From positions 1 through 38,207 of the forward strand of contig NZ_FQXI01000016.1 in the NCBI RefSeq assembly GCF_900129925.1: a stretch of DNA of 38,207 nucleotides, read 5' to 3'. This DNA is from Anaerosphaera aminiphila DSM 21120. GTDB taxonomy: Bacteria > Bacillota > Clostridia > Tissierellales > Peptoniphilaceae. The notes below the pieces were generated by a model that did not search any database, was not told the DNA's origin, and was given only the letters and a program-made list of their open reading frames with translations. Position 1 is the first letter of the stretch; each line of letters opens with the position of its first letter. Shown here piece after piece: positions 21,239 through 30,700 of the stretch. The translations under genes were made by a program, and so were the position numbers.

Positions 21239-24220
21239 ATGAAAAAACAATTATTAAGTGCAATGTTGGCAATAGTTTTGCTGTTCTCAAGTGCGCCTTT
21301 AAATGCGTTTGCAGAAGAACAGTATATTGATGAGCCATCAGTTAGTACTACTGACGAAGAAAATAAGCCGCAAGATGGTGAAAATGAAAAACCAGCTGAG
21401 GAAAATGAAAATCCTGTTGAAGAGGAATTAGAAAAAGATGAAAATATAAATCCTGAAAATTCTCAAGAAGAGGTTTTAAAAGAGGAAGAACAGATAATAG
21501 AGCCAAGAGCTTTATATGCTGGAGAAGTTGAAGTAAGTACAGTAGCAGAATTACAAGATGTTGTTAATGGTGCAACTGAAGATACTATTATCACATTAGC
21601 AGATGGTTTTGAATTTGGAGCAGCAACATTAAATGTACCAGATGTAAATGTAATCGTTGATGGTGGCAATAGGGTTTGGAATAGTGGAAGAATTACTGTT
21701 AATGGAGCAGGTACAGGTAGTTTGACTATTAAAAATCTAAAAATGGATGGAACAAGTAACACAAAAAGAATGCTTGAAAACAAAGCAACTAACGGTAAAT
21801 TAGTACTGGATAAGATGGAGTTTTATAATAGCGTTAATACTGGGGTTATAGATGCTGGAGCAATTGATATTTCTACAAGTGGAGATGCCACAACAGAAAT
21901 AAATAATACGCATATTTATGATAATATATCGGGTAGAGGTCCGGCAATTTACTTAGGTGAAAACTCAAATGTAGATATTAATAATTCTACAATAGAAAAA
22001 AATTCTGGTAATGCTGGTGGCTGGGAAGCGGGAGCTATCGCTTCCAAAAATTATAGAGGAATTTTGAATATTAATAATACGGTTTTTAGAGAAAATAAAA
22101 ATAGAGCTGCGTACACAGGAGTATTTGGTGGTGGTGGCGGTGCCATGTCTATACATTATTTATATGGAACTATAAATATCGATGAATCTGTATTTGATAA
22201 AAATGAATCCAATGGTGAAGGTCTTGAAACGGTAGCAAAAACTTATGATGGTGGAGCTATTTATATTATTGACGGAAGAGATGGTGCAGAATTTAATGTC
22301 GACAAGACTACTTTTAGTAATAATACTGCTTATGATGATGGTGGAGCCATTATGGTTCAAGGAACTGGAAATCCTGGATTAACCACAAATATTTCAAATA
22401 GTACTTTTTATAATAACAAGGCATATGGACTTGATGGCGCAAATTATTCAGGAGGAGCAATACAATTTTTCAAAAATGGTGGTACTTCTAAAATGACCAA
22501 TTCAATTTTAAGTTCTACATTTGTGGAAAATCAAAGTGGAAATGAACAGTCAGTTATAGAGCAAAGAGGAGGTGCTATAGGGGGAAGTGGTAGTAGCTTG
22601 GCTGCAACCTTTACTAGAAATGATTCACTTTTTATTGGCAATCAAGTTTATGGGCAAAATGGAGCTGTAAATACTGCAAGTAATTATAAAGATGTTTCTA
22701 ATAATACAACAACTCAAGCAGGTGGACCTAATGTAATAAATGCTGACAAAGGCGCAACACCACAATATACAGTTGATGATGTACTGGGAATAAAAAATAT
22801 AATGTTAACGGAAAATCAATCCAATATAAAAGCTGGTGTCAATAGTGAAATAATTAAGACTATACCAATAAAGCCTGAAGGCATTGCAGATAATACTTAT
22901 ACTGGAACAGCAGCAATACCAGAAAAAGACCAAAGGGGATTTGTTAGATATAAAGATCAAGGTGCAGTAGAGATATCTTGGGTTAAATATAATTCCAATG
23001 GGGGAGTATTTAATATTTCTGAATTAACTTCCTATGATGGAAAAGTATACTATGAACCAAATGATGAAGATAAAATTACAGATTATTATACTGTAGGAAA
23101 TATTAAAGGTGAAGCCAATGTAGTTGATGGAAAAGATACTCTTAAAGCTACTTTAGAAGGAAAAGAATTTAAAGGGTGGAATACAGAAGCTGATGGTAGT
23201 GGAGAAACATATGCAGTTGGTAAATATTTGACATATGCAGATGAAAATATAATTTTATATGCTGTTTGGGGAGAAAAAACTCCGGAACCAATAGAAGAAT
23301 ATAGAGTAACATATAATGGAAATACTAACGATTCAGGAACAGCACCAGTAGATACAAATAATCCATATGCAAAAGATTCAGAAGTAACAGTATTATCAAA
23401 AGGTGATTTAGCAAAAAAAGACTACACTTTTAAAGGATGGAACACAAGTGCAGGAGATACATTTAAAATAACAGCAGACACCACGCTATATGCACAATGG
23501 CAAAAAGATAGTGAAGATTCAGGAACAGGTTGGACTTGGAGTGGAAGCTCATCAACTACAAGTAAAGAAAGTCCAAAAACTGAAGAAACACTAGCTCACA
23601 TGGCATATTTAAACGGCTATCCTGACAACACAATAAGACCACAGGGCAGTATTACAAGAGCAGAAGTGGCAGCAATATTTGCAAGATTAAAAGTAGGAGA
23701 AGCAAATATTCCAAGTGCTAAAGCAAACTATAGCGATGTAAATGCAAGTGATTGGTATGCTAAATATATAGCTTTCGTAACAGATAACAAAATAATGGAA
23801 GGCTATGAAGATGGAAGTTTTAAACCAAATGACAAAATAACGAGAGCAGAATTTACAGCAGTAGTAGCAAGATATAGTTCTCTTGTAAATGTAGAGTCTA
23901 GCTTTGAAGATGTAAGTGTACATTGGGCCGAAAAATACATTGGAGCAGTGACATCAAAGGGTTGGATAAATGGATATCCTGATAAAACATTTAAACCTGA
24001 AAAAGACATATCAAGAGAAGAAGTAGCAACAATGGTAAATAAAATGCTAGATAGAAAAGTTGACAGAGATGGTTTAAATAATCTAAGTATTAAAAACTTT
24101 ACAGACTTAGATGAAAATAGTTGGTCATACTTTGATGTGGTAGAAGCAAGTAATTCTCATAAATATGTGAGAAGAACACTTGGCGATATTATGGAAAACT
24201 GGAAAGAATTAATTAAATAA
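21239..24220 (+). CDS. SLH-anchored surface protein 1: beta-helix, InlB-type repeats, SLH domains
   Basis: The 993-residue secreted protein has a signal peptide (1-26, ending A-F-A before E-E). An acidic Glu/Asn/Pro-rich stretch follows to about 95. Residues ~98-580 are a right-handed beta-helix of the polymorphic-adhesin kind, with many G-G-A-I turns and N-N-T/N-N-S ladders. Two InlB-type (Listeria-Bacteroides) repeats ending A-V-W and A-Q-W come next (~580-755), then a G-T-G-W-T-W plus Ser/Thr linker. Three SLH units follow with the cell-wall-polymer binding motifs I-T-R-A-E at 805, I-T-R-A-E at 867 and I-S-R-E-E at 924. Such SLH triplets hold proteins to pyruvylated secondary wall polymers. 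An adhesin role is inferred. The beta-helix is related to that of surface protein 4. GGAGG precedes the ATG. Confidence 0.9.
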   Translation: MKKQLLSAMLAIVLLFSSAPLNAFAEEQYIDEPSVSTTDEENKPQDGENEKPAEENENPVEEELEKDENINPENSQEEVLKEEEQIIEPRALYAGEVEVSTVAELQDVVNGATEDTIITLADGFEFGAATLNVPDVNVIVDGGNRVWNSGRITVNGAGTGSLTIKNLKMDGTSNTKRMLENKATNGKLVLDKMEFYNSVNTGVIDAGAIDISTSGDATTEINNTHIYDNISGRGPAIYLGENSNVDINNSTIEKNSGNAGGWEAGAIASKNYRGILNINNTVFRENKNRAAYTGVFGGGGGAMSIHYLYGTINIDESVFDKNESNGEGLETVAKTYDGGAIYIIDGRDGAEFNVDKTTFSNNTAYDDGGAIMVQGTGNPGLTTNISNSTFYNNKAYGLDGANYSGGAIQFFKNGGTSKMTNSILSSTFVENQSGNEQSVIEQRGGAIGGSGSSLAATFTRNDSLFIGNQVYGQNGAVNTASNYKDVSNNTTTQAGGPNVINADKGATPQYTVDDVLGIKNIMLTENQSNIKAGVNSEIIKTIPIKPEGIADNTYTGTAAIPEKDQRGFVRYKDQGAVEISWVKYNSNGGVFNISELTSYDGKVYYEPNDEDKITDYYTVGNIKGEANVVDGKDTLKATLEGKEFKGWNTEADGSGETYAVGKYLTYADENIILYAVWGEKTPEPIEEYRVTYNGNTNDSGTAPVDTNNPYAKDSEVTVLSKGDLAKKDYTFKGWNTSAGDTFKITADTTLYAQWQKDSEDSGTGWTWSGSSSTTSKESPKTEETLAHMAYLNGYPDNTIRPQGSITRAEVAAIFARLKVGEANIPSAKANYSDVNASDWYAKYIAFVTDNKIMEGYEDGSFKPNDKITRAEFTAVVARYSSLVNVESSFEDVSVHWAEKYIGAVTSKGWINGYPDKTFKPEKDISREEVATMVNKMLDRKVDRDGLNNLSIKNFTDLDENSWSYFDVVEASNSHKYVRRTLGDIMENWKELIK
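23505..24220 (+). repeat. Shared 3' SLH cassette (reference copy in SLH gene 1)
   Basis: The last ~715 bases of this gene recur, strongly conserved at the DNA level, at about 26604-27319, 30400-31114, 35131-35858 and 37660 to the window end. The copies encode the GWTW linker, three SLH units and a C-terminal tail. Conservation drops sharply upstream of the InlB-type repeat in every pair except genes 1 and 4. Confidence 0.85.
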
Positions 24221-24225
24221 ATTAG

Positions 24226-24261
24226 AAAAGTGTGTCATATAAAATATGGCACACTTTTTTT
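24226..24261 (+). terminator. Terminator of SLH gene 1
   Basis: A 15-bp stem (one G-T pair; GTGTGTCATAT against ATATGGCACAC) has an AAA loop and runs into TTTTTTT. Confidence 0.88.
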
Positions 24262-24297
24262 GTAAAATAGAGTTGTGACTATATCAACTATATTCAG

Positions 24298-24326
24298 TTG
24301 AGAATAATGACAGGTACTGATATACT
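24298..24326 (+). promoter_or_regulatory. Promoter of SLH gene 2
   Basis: TTGAGA (24298-24303), a 17-bp spacer and TATACT (24321-24326) lie about 85 bp upstream of the start. Together with the terminator before it, this shows the gene has its own transcript. Confidence 0.55.
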
Positions 24327-24412
24327 CTAATTACGTACATATTCGACGTATTTAGTATGCATTAAAATATGCAGTAACTATATTATAAAACAAAAGAAAT
24401 GAGGAGGAAAAA

Positions 24413-27319
24413 ATGTTAAAGACCAAAATTAAAAAGCGCCTAAGTTTTCTGCTGATATTTGTCATGTTGATGTCAAGCAATCCTGTTTTTGTCATAGGTG
24501 AACAGAATAATGTAGAGCAAGTTGTAGCGGAAGATAATAAAGAAACGATTACAGAAAATTTGGAGCCAAATCAATTAATTGAGACGGATGAATTGACTTT
24601 AGAAAAAAATGACAATGCTAATTTAACTAGTATAAATCAGAATGTAAAAAGTGATGCTGGAAAATATATAGTAACCAATGATATTGATGGTAGTGAGGTT
24701 GGAAGATACGAATTATTTCAAGAGGCAACGGCGGCTATTAACTTGCCTAATGTTCAGCCTGGTGCATATACCATAACATTAACTGAAGATGATTTGGATA
24801 TGGGTATATGGGGTGGCATCAGTTATGGATATCAAGTTACGCTAAAATCTGGAGAAGGTGGACCTTATAAGATTGTTTGTAAAAGAGAGAGTGACACTAA
24901 TACAGCGTGGCATATTTCACAAGTTGCAGGAGATTTAATCCTTGAGAATATTATTTTAGATGGAAATAATAAAGGTGGGGGAATAGCTGTATCATCTATT
25001 AACTCGGAGAATCCATCAAGCTTAACTTTAAAAAATGGTGCTGTAATACAAAATTGCTATGATACTATAAACCCAGGAACAATTAGGACAATAGGAGAAA
25101 ATATCACTATTACCATGGAGAAAGGCTCCTCTATTATAAGTAACCATGTAGGAACAAATGGAGGAGGAGTAGCTGTAACAGGTGGAAATACCTTTATTAT
25201 GAATGGTGGAGTAATTAGTAATAATAAAACTGATAAAGTTGGTGGTGGAGTTCAAGTTAATGATGGCGGCCATTTTATTATGAATGGTGGAAAAATAATT
25301 GGAAATTCTGCGGATAGTTATGGTGGCGGTATATGTATTTCAGGAGAAAGTACAATTGAAATAAATGGAGGTATTATTAGTGGAAACTCTGCTTTCCATG
25401 GGGGTGGAGTCTATATTGATAATAGAAATGGAAACTTTAATTTTAAAAATGTAGTTATAGAGGATAATAAAGCAACTAGTAGTGGTGGAGGAATTTCTTC
25501 TTATTCTCAATTGAAAATTACAGACTCAGTTATTAAAAATAATAAAGCATCAACAACTGGTGGAGGAATTGCTGCATGGGCACCGATAGATATTACAAAC
25601 TCTAAATTGCACGGTAATGAATCCCAAGAAGGCGGAGGAGTTTGGATACGTCATTACTACAATCCTGAAGGCATATCTTCAATAAAAAGATCGGAACTTA
25701 AAGAAAATACTGCAAAATGGGGTGGCGGTATTGAGTTATCTGCAGGTACCTTGACCTTAGAAAACAGTAAAATTATTAATAATAAAACCATTAGTAGTGG
25801 TGGCGGAATATTTACAAATGGCGCAATTGATATTATTGACTCAACAATTGGAAATAATTATGCAGCAACAGTAGGTGGAGGTATAGATGCTAGAGCATCA
25901 ATACTTACCATTACAAGTACAAATATTGAAGAAAATGAATCTGTACAAGGCGGTGGAGGGTTATTCCTTCGAAGTGATGCTACTGATATGGAATCAATAG
26001 TTAAAGATTCAATTATTAAAAACAACAATGCTGATATTGGTGGAGGAGTTGTACTAATGAACAAAGCTTCATTAGTATCAGAAGGAACAGAAATTATTGA
26101 AAATGTTGCTGTTACTGAAGGCGGTGGAATTTATACAGATGATGCTGAATATGAAAATCCTATAGCATCTACTAGTTATCAAAAGATTAAAGCAAATAGT
26201 AGTACGGTTTTTAAAGATAATATAGCAGGAGATGGATTATATAATCCACCAAGTAATGCTTTAGATTTTACAAATATAGGATTTACACAAACTTCTGTAA
26301 CTGGAAAAAACTTAATAAGTCCAGACCATCCTTTTAATAATTATGATATAAATTATAAATTTGAAAATCCTATAGAAATATTTAAAATAATATATGATGC
26401 AAATGGTGGTACTGGAAGTTTTACAGAAGAAATATCCCTTAACGTTGACTATACAATAAAAAGTAATACAGAAGTAGGTATAAGTAAAGAAGGCTACACT
26501 TTTAAAGGCTGGAACACAAAGGCAGATGGAAGTGGAACATCTTATAAAGCAGGAGACAAATTTAAGATAACAGCAAATACTGCACTCTACGCTCAGTGGC
26601 AAAAATACAGTGAAGATTCAGGAACAGGCTGGACTTGGAGTGGAGGTTCATCAACTACAAGTAAAGAAAGTCCAAAAACTGAAGAGGTACTAACTCACAT
26701 GGCATATTTAAACGGCTATCCTGACAACACAATAAGATCTCAGGGCAGTATTACAAGAGCAGAAGTAGCGGCAATATTTGCAAGACTAAAAGTAGGAGAA
26801 GCAAATATTCCAAGTGCTAAAGCAAACTATAGCGATGTAAATTCAAGTGATTGGTATGCTAAATATATAGCCTTTGTAACAGATAATAAGATAATGGAAA
26901 GCTATGAAGATGGAAGTTTTAAGCCAAATGACAAAATAACGAGAGCAGAATTTACAGCAGTAGTAGCAAGATATAACAGCTTAACAGATACAACTTCAAC
27001 GTTTGAAGATGTAATTGGACACTGGGCAGCAGGTTATATTGGTTCAGTTACGAATAAAGGCTGGATAAATGGATATCCAGATGGAACATTTAAACCTGAA
27101 AAAGACATTTCAAGAGAAGAAGTAGCAACAATGGTAAATAAAATGCTAGATAGAAAAGTTGACAGAGATGGTTTAAATAATCTAAGCATTAAAAACTTTA
27201 CAGACTTAGATAATTCCGGCTGGTCATACTTTGATATAGTAGAAGCAAGTAACTCACATAAGTATGTGAGAAGAACACTTGGCGATATTATGGAAAACTG
27301 GAAAGAATTAATTAAATAA
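24413..27319 (+). CDS. SLH-anchored surface protein 2: glycine-rich beta-helix, InlB-type repeat, SLH domains
   Basis: The 968-residue protein has a signal peptide (about 1-28), a charged spacer and a beta-helix of about 550 residues (~90-640). The helix is built from repeating G-G-G-I/V coils separated by N-x-A-x-x-x-G-G-G ladders (for example F-I-M-N-G-G-V-I-S-N-N). This resembles chlamydial Pmp-like and other polymorphic adhesin repeats. It differs from the helix in proteins 1 and 4. One InlB-type repeat (~655-735, ending Y-A-Q-W) leads to the shared G-T-G-W-T-W linker and three SLH units. The first SLH unit has I-R-S-Q where the sister proteins have I-R-P-Q. AGGAGG precedes the ATG. The last ~715 bases are nearly the same as in gene 1. 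Wall attachment is well supported, the binding target is unknown. Confidence 0.9.
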   Translation: MLKTKIKKRLSFLLIFVMLMSSNPVFVIGEQNNVEQVVAEDNKETITENLEPNQLIETDELTLEKNDNANLTSINQNVKSDAGKYIVTNDIDGSEVGRYELFQEATAAINLPNVQPGAYTITLTEDDLDMGIWGGISYGYQVTLKSGEGGPYKIVCKRESDTNTAWHISQVAGDLILENIILDGNNKGGGIAVSSINSENPSSLTLKNGAVIQNCYDTINPGTIRTIGENITITMEKGSSIISNHVGTNGGGVAVTGGNTFIMNGGVISNNKTDKVGGGVQVNDGGHFIMNGGKIIGNSADSYGGGICISGESTIEINGGIISGNSAFHGGGVYIDNRNGNFNFKNVVIEDNKATSSGGGISSYSQLKITDSVIKNNKASTTGGGIAAWAPIDITNSKLHGNESQEGGGVWIRHYYNPEGISSIKRSELKENTAKWGGGIELSAGTLTLENSKIINNKTISSGGGIFTNGAIDIIDSTIGNNYAATVGGGIDARASILTITSTNIEENESVQGGGGLFLRSDATDMESIVKDSIIKNNNADIGGGVVLMNKASLVSEGTEIIENVAVTEGGGIYTDDAEYENPIASTSYQKIKANSSTVFKDNIAGDGLYNPPSNALDFTNIGFTQTSVTGKNLISPDHPFNNYDINYKFENPIEIFKIIYDANGGTGSFTEEISLNVDYTIKSNTEVGISKEGYTFKGWNTKADGSGTSYKAGDKFKITANTALYAQWQKYSEDSGTGWTWSGGSSTTSKESPKTEEVLTHMAYLNGYPDNTIRSQGSITRAEVAAIFARLKVGEANIPSAKANYSDVNSSDWYAKYIAFVTDNKIMESYEDGSFKPNDKITRAEFTAVVARYNSLTDTTSTFEDVIGHWAAGYIGSVTNKGWINGYPDGTFKPEKDISREEVATMVNKMLDRKVDRDGLNNLSIKNFTDLDNSGWSYFDIVEASNSHKYVRRTLGDIMENWKELIK

Positions 27320-27321
27320 TT

Positions 27322-27379
27322 ATAAAAACAATGGATTATGCACGTAGATAAGTTAATGTGCATAATCCATTGTTTTTAT
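27322..27379 (+). terminator. Terminator of SLH gene 2
   Basis: A perfect 22-bp stem (27322-27343 with 27358-27379; core CAATGGATTATGCAC) has a 14-base loop and a T-rich descending arm. Confidence 0.88.
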
Positions 27380-27681
27380 GTGGTTTAAAATATGTTATTG
27401 ATTTTTAAAGCTGTTTTAATGAAAATATTATATTAAAATGCATATAAAATATAACCGGATTTAAATAAAATATTTAAGAAATAGGAGAGAGGGTAAAATT
27501 AAATTAGTTTGAAAAGAAAGTTGAAAGTTTAGCTAATGGACATTACCTTGCAGAAGTTGTTACATTAAATTAATTGGGAAATAAGAAAATTAAATATTAT
27601 TTGCTTCTATAAAAATAATCTTTTTAGTATTATTAAAAAAGTAAATTAATTAGGTGCTATCAAGTGAAATCAATAACTGAG
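27380..27681. other. Gene-free stretch upstream of SLH gene 3
   Basis: There is no reading frame with a ribosome site. An AGGAGAGAGGG at about 27483 looks like an orphan ribosome site with only a short, quickly interrupted frame behind it. The segment contains the thymidine kinase 3' fossil described separately; the rest is AT-rich sequence in which I see nothing. Confidence 0.6.
27544..27585 (+). pseudogene. Fossil of the thymidine kinase 3' end
   Basis: Bases 27544-27585 match 21086-21127, the last codons and stop of tdk, at 37 of 42 positions without gaps, including 20 identical bases at the 3' end. In the same register it reads C-R-S-C-Y-I-K-L-I-G-K-stop, against C-R-N-C-Y-N-K-L-I-G-K-stop in tdk, so the zinc-binding Cys pair is retained. 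Upstream of this the similarity fades and an in-frame stop occurs. It is too short to function and marks an old duplication or recombination joint. Confidence 0.8.
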
Positions 27682-27738
27682 TTCTATTGAAGTATAGTAT
27701 TCTAGAGCAACTTAATTCTATTAAAGTATAGTATTTTA
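27682..27738. repeat. Pair of 23-bp direct repeats just upstream of SLH gene 3 promoter
   Basis: TTCTATTGAAGTATAGTATT (plus CTA) at 27682-27704 recurs at 27716-27738 with two changes, at a spacing of 34 bp, about three helical turns. The second copy ends two bases before the -35 box, a position typical of activator sites. No matching pair was found before the sister genes. Confidence 0.6.
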
Positions 27739-27740
27739 AG

Positions 27741-27770
27741 TTGAACTATGATACCATATTTGAATATAAT
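27741..27770 (+). promoter_or_regulatory. Promoter of SLH gene 3
   Basis: TTGAAC (27741-27746), an 18-bp spacer and TATAAT (27765-27770) lie immediately downstream of the paired direct repeats. Confidence 0.55.
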
Positions 27771-27796
27771 AATAAATTTTAAGGTGGGAATGAACA

Positions 27797-30700
27797 TTGA
27801 TAGTAAAAAAGAATTTTAAGAGAGCTATAAGTTTTTTATTGGCATTTGTAATGCTTGTAACTTCTGTATTAGTATTTCCGGAAAATGCAGAAGCAGAAAG
27901 TAGTACAGTTAATACTGTAGAAGAACTACAAAATGAAGAAACAAAGGGAGAAGATAGTGAGAATAAAGACCAGGAGAGTGAAAAGCAATTAATTAATAGT
28001 GACAAAACTGATTCAGAAGAAGTTGACACTATTAAGTATGATGCTAATGGAGATGATTTTGCTATTCTTGCAGATGAAGCAGAGCCAAGTGGACGGTTTG
28101 AAATAAAATCAACTGACTCCACAGCCGCAGAGCCTAATACACCTCTTCCAGGTGTAGAGATAACTATAAAAGATGACAAAGGTGATATGGCTTTTGAAGG
28201 TAAAACAGGAGAAGATGGTATAGCGAAAACAGAAGTATTACCAAAAGGTTCCTATAAACTTAAAATGATATCACCATTTGGGTATAAGTTAGAGAATACA
28301 GAAATGGATATTAAAATTGAAAAAGAAGATATAAATGAAGTAAATGTAAAAGCAGAAAAAAATCTTGCTGGTGCAGTTCTATATAAAATAGATAAAGATA
28401 AAGAGGAGCAAGTGAATGATAGGGCACTAAGTGGTGCGAAATTTGATATTTATTCTAGACATGACTATTATGGAGCAAATGGGCTTGTTAAAACAGGCGA
28501 TAAAGTAGCAGATGGGATTGTAACAAATAGTGGTGGACTGGCTTGGGCATATTTGCCTCCAGGAGAATATGAATATGAAGAAATAGAAGCACCAGAGGGA
28601 TATAAAAAGATAGAAGGTAGAGTAGAATTTACACTTCCCTTAGTTGAAAAGCAATGGGAGCAGGTAAACTACTGGGTTAGAAATGAAACGATAAAGTATG
28701 AAGTAAGCTTTGATACTGATGGTGGAACAACGGTTGCAGCTCAAACGGTAGCATATGGAGATAAGGCAACAAAACCAACACCAGAGCCAACAAAAGATGG
28801 ATTCAAACTTACAGGTTGGACATTAAATGGAGTAGCATATGATTTTGAAACGCCAGTAAAGGGAAATATAGAACTGGTGGCGACTTGGGATACTGGAGAG
28901 TATGAAGTAAGCTTTGATACTGATGGTGGAACAACGGTTGCAGCCCAAATGATAACACCGGGAGATAAGGCAACAAAACCAACACCGGAGCCAACAAAAG
29001 ATGGTTTTAAATTTGCAGGTTGGTATAATATAGTTGCCCGTGATATGGAAAAATATAATTTTGATACACCGGTAACAGAAGATATAAAACTTTATGCAAA
29101 ATGGACTCCAATAGATGGAGCAGAGCCATATGGATGGTTTTTAATAACGATTTATCGATCCGACGGCCTAGAGTCTAACACACCTTTTCCAGGTGCAGAG
29201 ATAACTATAAGAGATGATAAAAATGATATAGTTTTTGTCGGCTATACAGATGAAAATGGAATACTGGTAAAAGGATTACCAGTGGGTTCCTACTCATGGA
29301 CAGTGACATATCCATATGGATATAAGCCAGATAGTTCAAAAAATCCTGTACATGATTTTGAAATTAAAGAAGAAGATGATACATATAGCACAGATACAGG
29401 TTCAGGAAAAAATCTTGTTGGTGTAGTGCTATATAAAATAGATAAAGATACTAATAAGACGCTAAGTGGTGCGAAGTTTAATATTTATTCTAAGCATAAA
29501 TATTATCACAATGGGATTGGGTTTATTGAGATAGGCGATAAAGTAGCAGATGGGATTGTAACAAATGATGGTGGAATGGCTTGGGAAATTTTGCCTCCAG
29601 GAGAATATGAATATGAAGAAATAGAAGCACCAGAGGGATATAAAAAGATAGAAGATAAAGTAGAATTTACAGTTCCTTTAGTTGAAAATGAATACGATTA
29701 TGAATACGAATGGGTTAGAAATGAAAAGATAAAGTACACAGTAAGCTTTGATAGTAATGGTGGGACGCTAGTTGCAGACCAAGAGGTAGGACATGGAGAT
29801 AATGCAACAGTACCAACACCAGAGCCAACGAAAGATGGATTCAAACTTGAAGGTTGGTATAAAGATGAAGCTCATACGGAAAAATATGACTTTGCAACAC
29901 CCATAACAAAAGATGTGAAATTATATGCAAAATGGACTCCAAATGAATATACAGTAAGCTTTGATAGTGTTGGTGGAACAGCAGTTGCAGAGCAAACAGT
30001 AGCACATGGGGAAATAGCAACAGAACCAACACCAGAGCCAACAAAGGATGGATATACATTTATTGAGTGGCAATTAAATGGAGTAGCATATGATTTTACA
30101 ACACCAGTAACAGAAGATATAGAACTGGTAGCAACTTGGGAAGCAGATACTCCACAACCAGGAACAAAGTACACAGTAACTTACTATGGAAACGACAATA
30201 CCGGTGGAACAGTACCAGTAGATTCTAAGCAATATAGTAGTGGAGATACTGTAAAAGTAGAAGGTAGAAACACACTATACAGAACAAACTATACCTTTAA
30301 AGGATGGTCAACCACTAAAAATGCAACTAGAGTAGAATATACAGCAGGAGATACATTTAAAATAACAAAAAACACACAATTATATGCCGTTTGGGAAAAA
30401 GATAGTGATAGTTCTGGAGGAGGCTGGACTTGGGGAGGAAGCTCAACAAGTACAGGTTCAGAAAAACCAAAAGTTGAAGAAACCCTAACTCACACAGCAT
30501 ATTTAAATGGATATCCTGACAATACAATAAGACCACAAGGCAGTATTACAAGAGCAGAAGTGGCAACAATATTTGCAAGATTAAAAGTTGGGGAGACAAA
30601 TATTCCTACGTCTACAGCAAAATACAGTGATGTAAATTCAAGTGATTGGTACACTAAATATATAGCCTTTGTAACAGATAACAAGATAATGGAAGGCTAT

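Noticed and set aside
21463-24009. Several Ser/Ile/Tyr-rich minus strand frames within the SLH genes
   Set aside because: They are antisense to long genes with strong evidence and repeat wherever the cassette repeats; they reflect codon bias only.
21900-26100. CRISPR-like or tandem nucleotide repeats in the beta-helix genes
   Set aside because: The periodicity comes from coding of glycine-rich coils; there are no uniform direct repeats with spacers.
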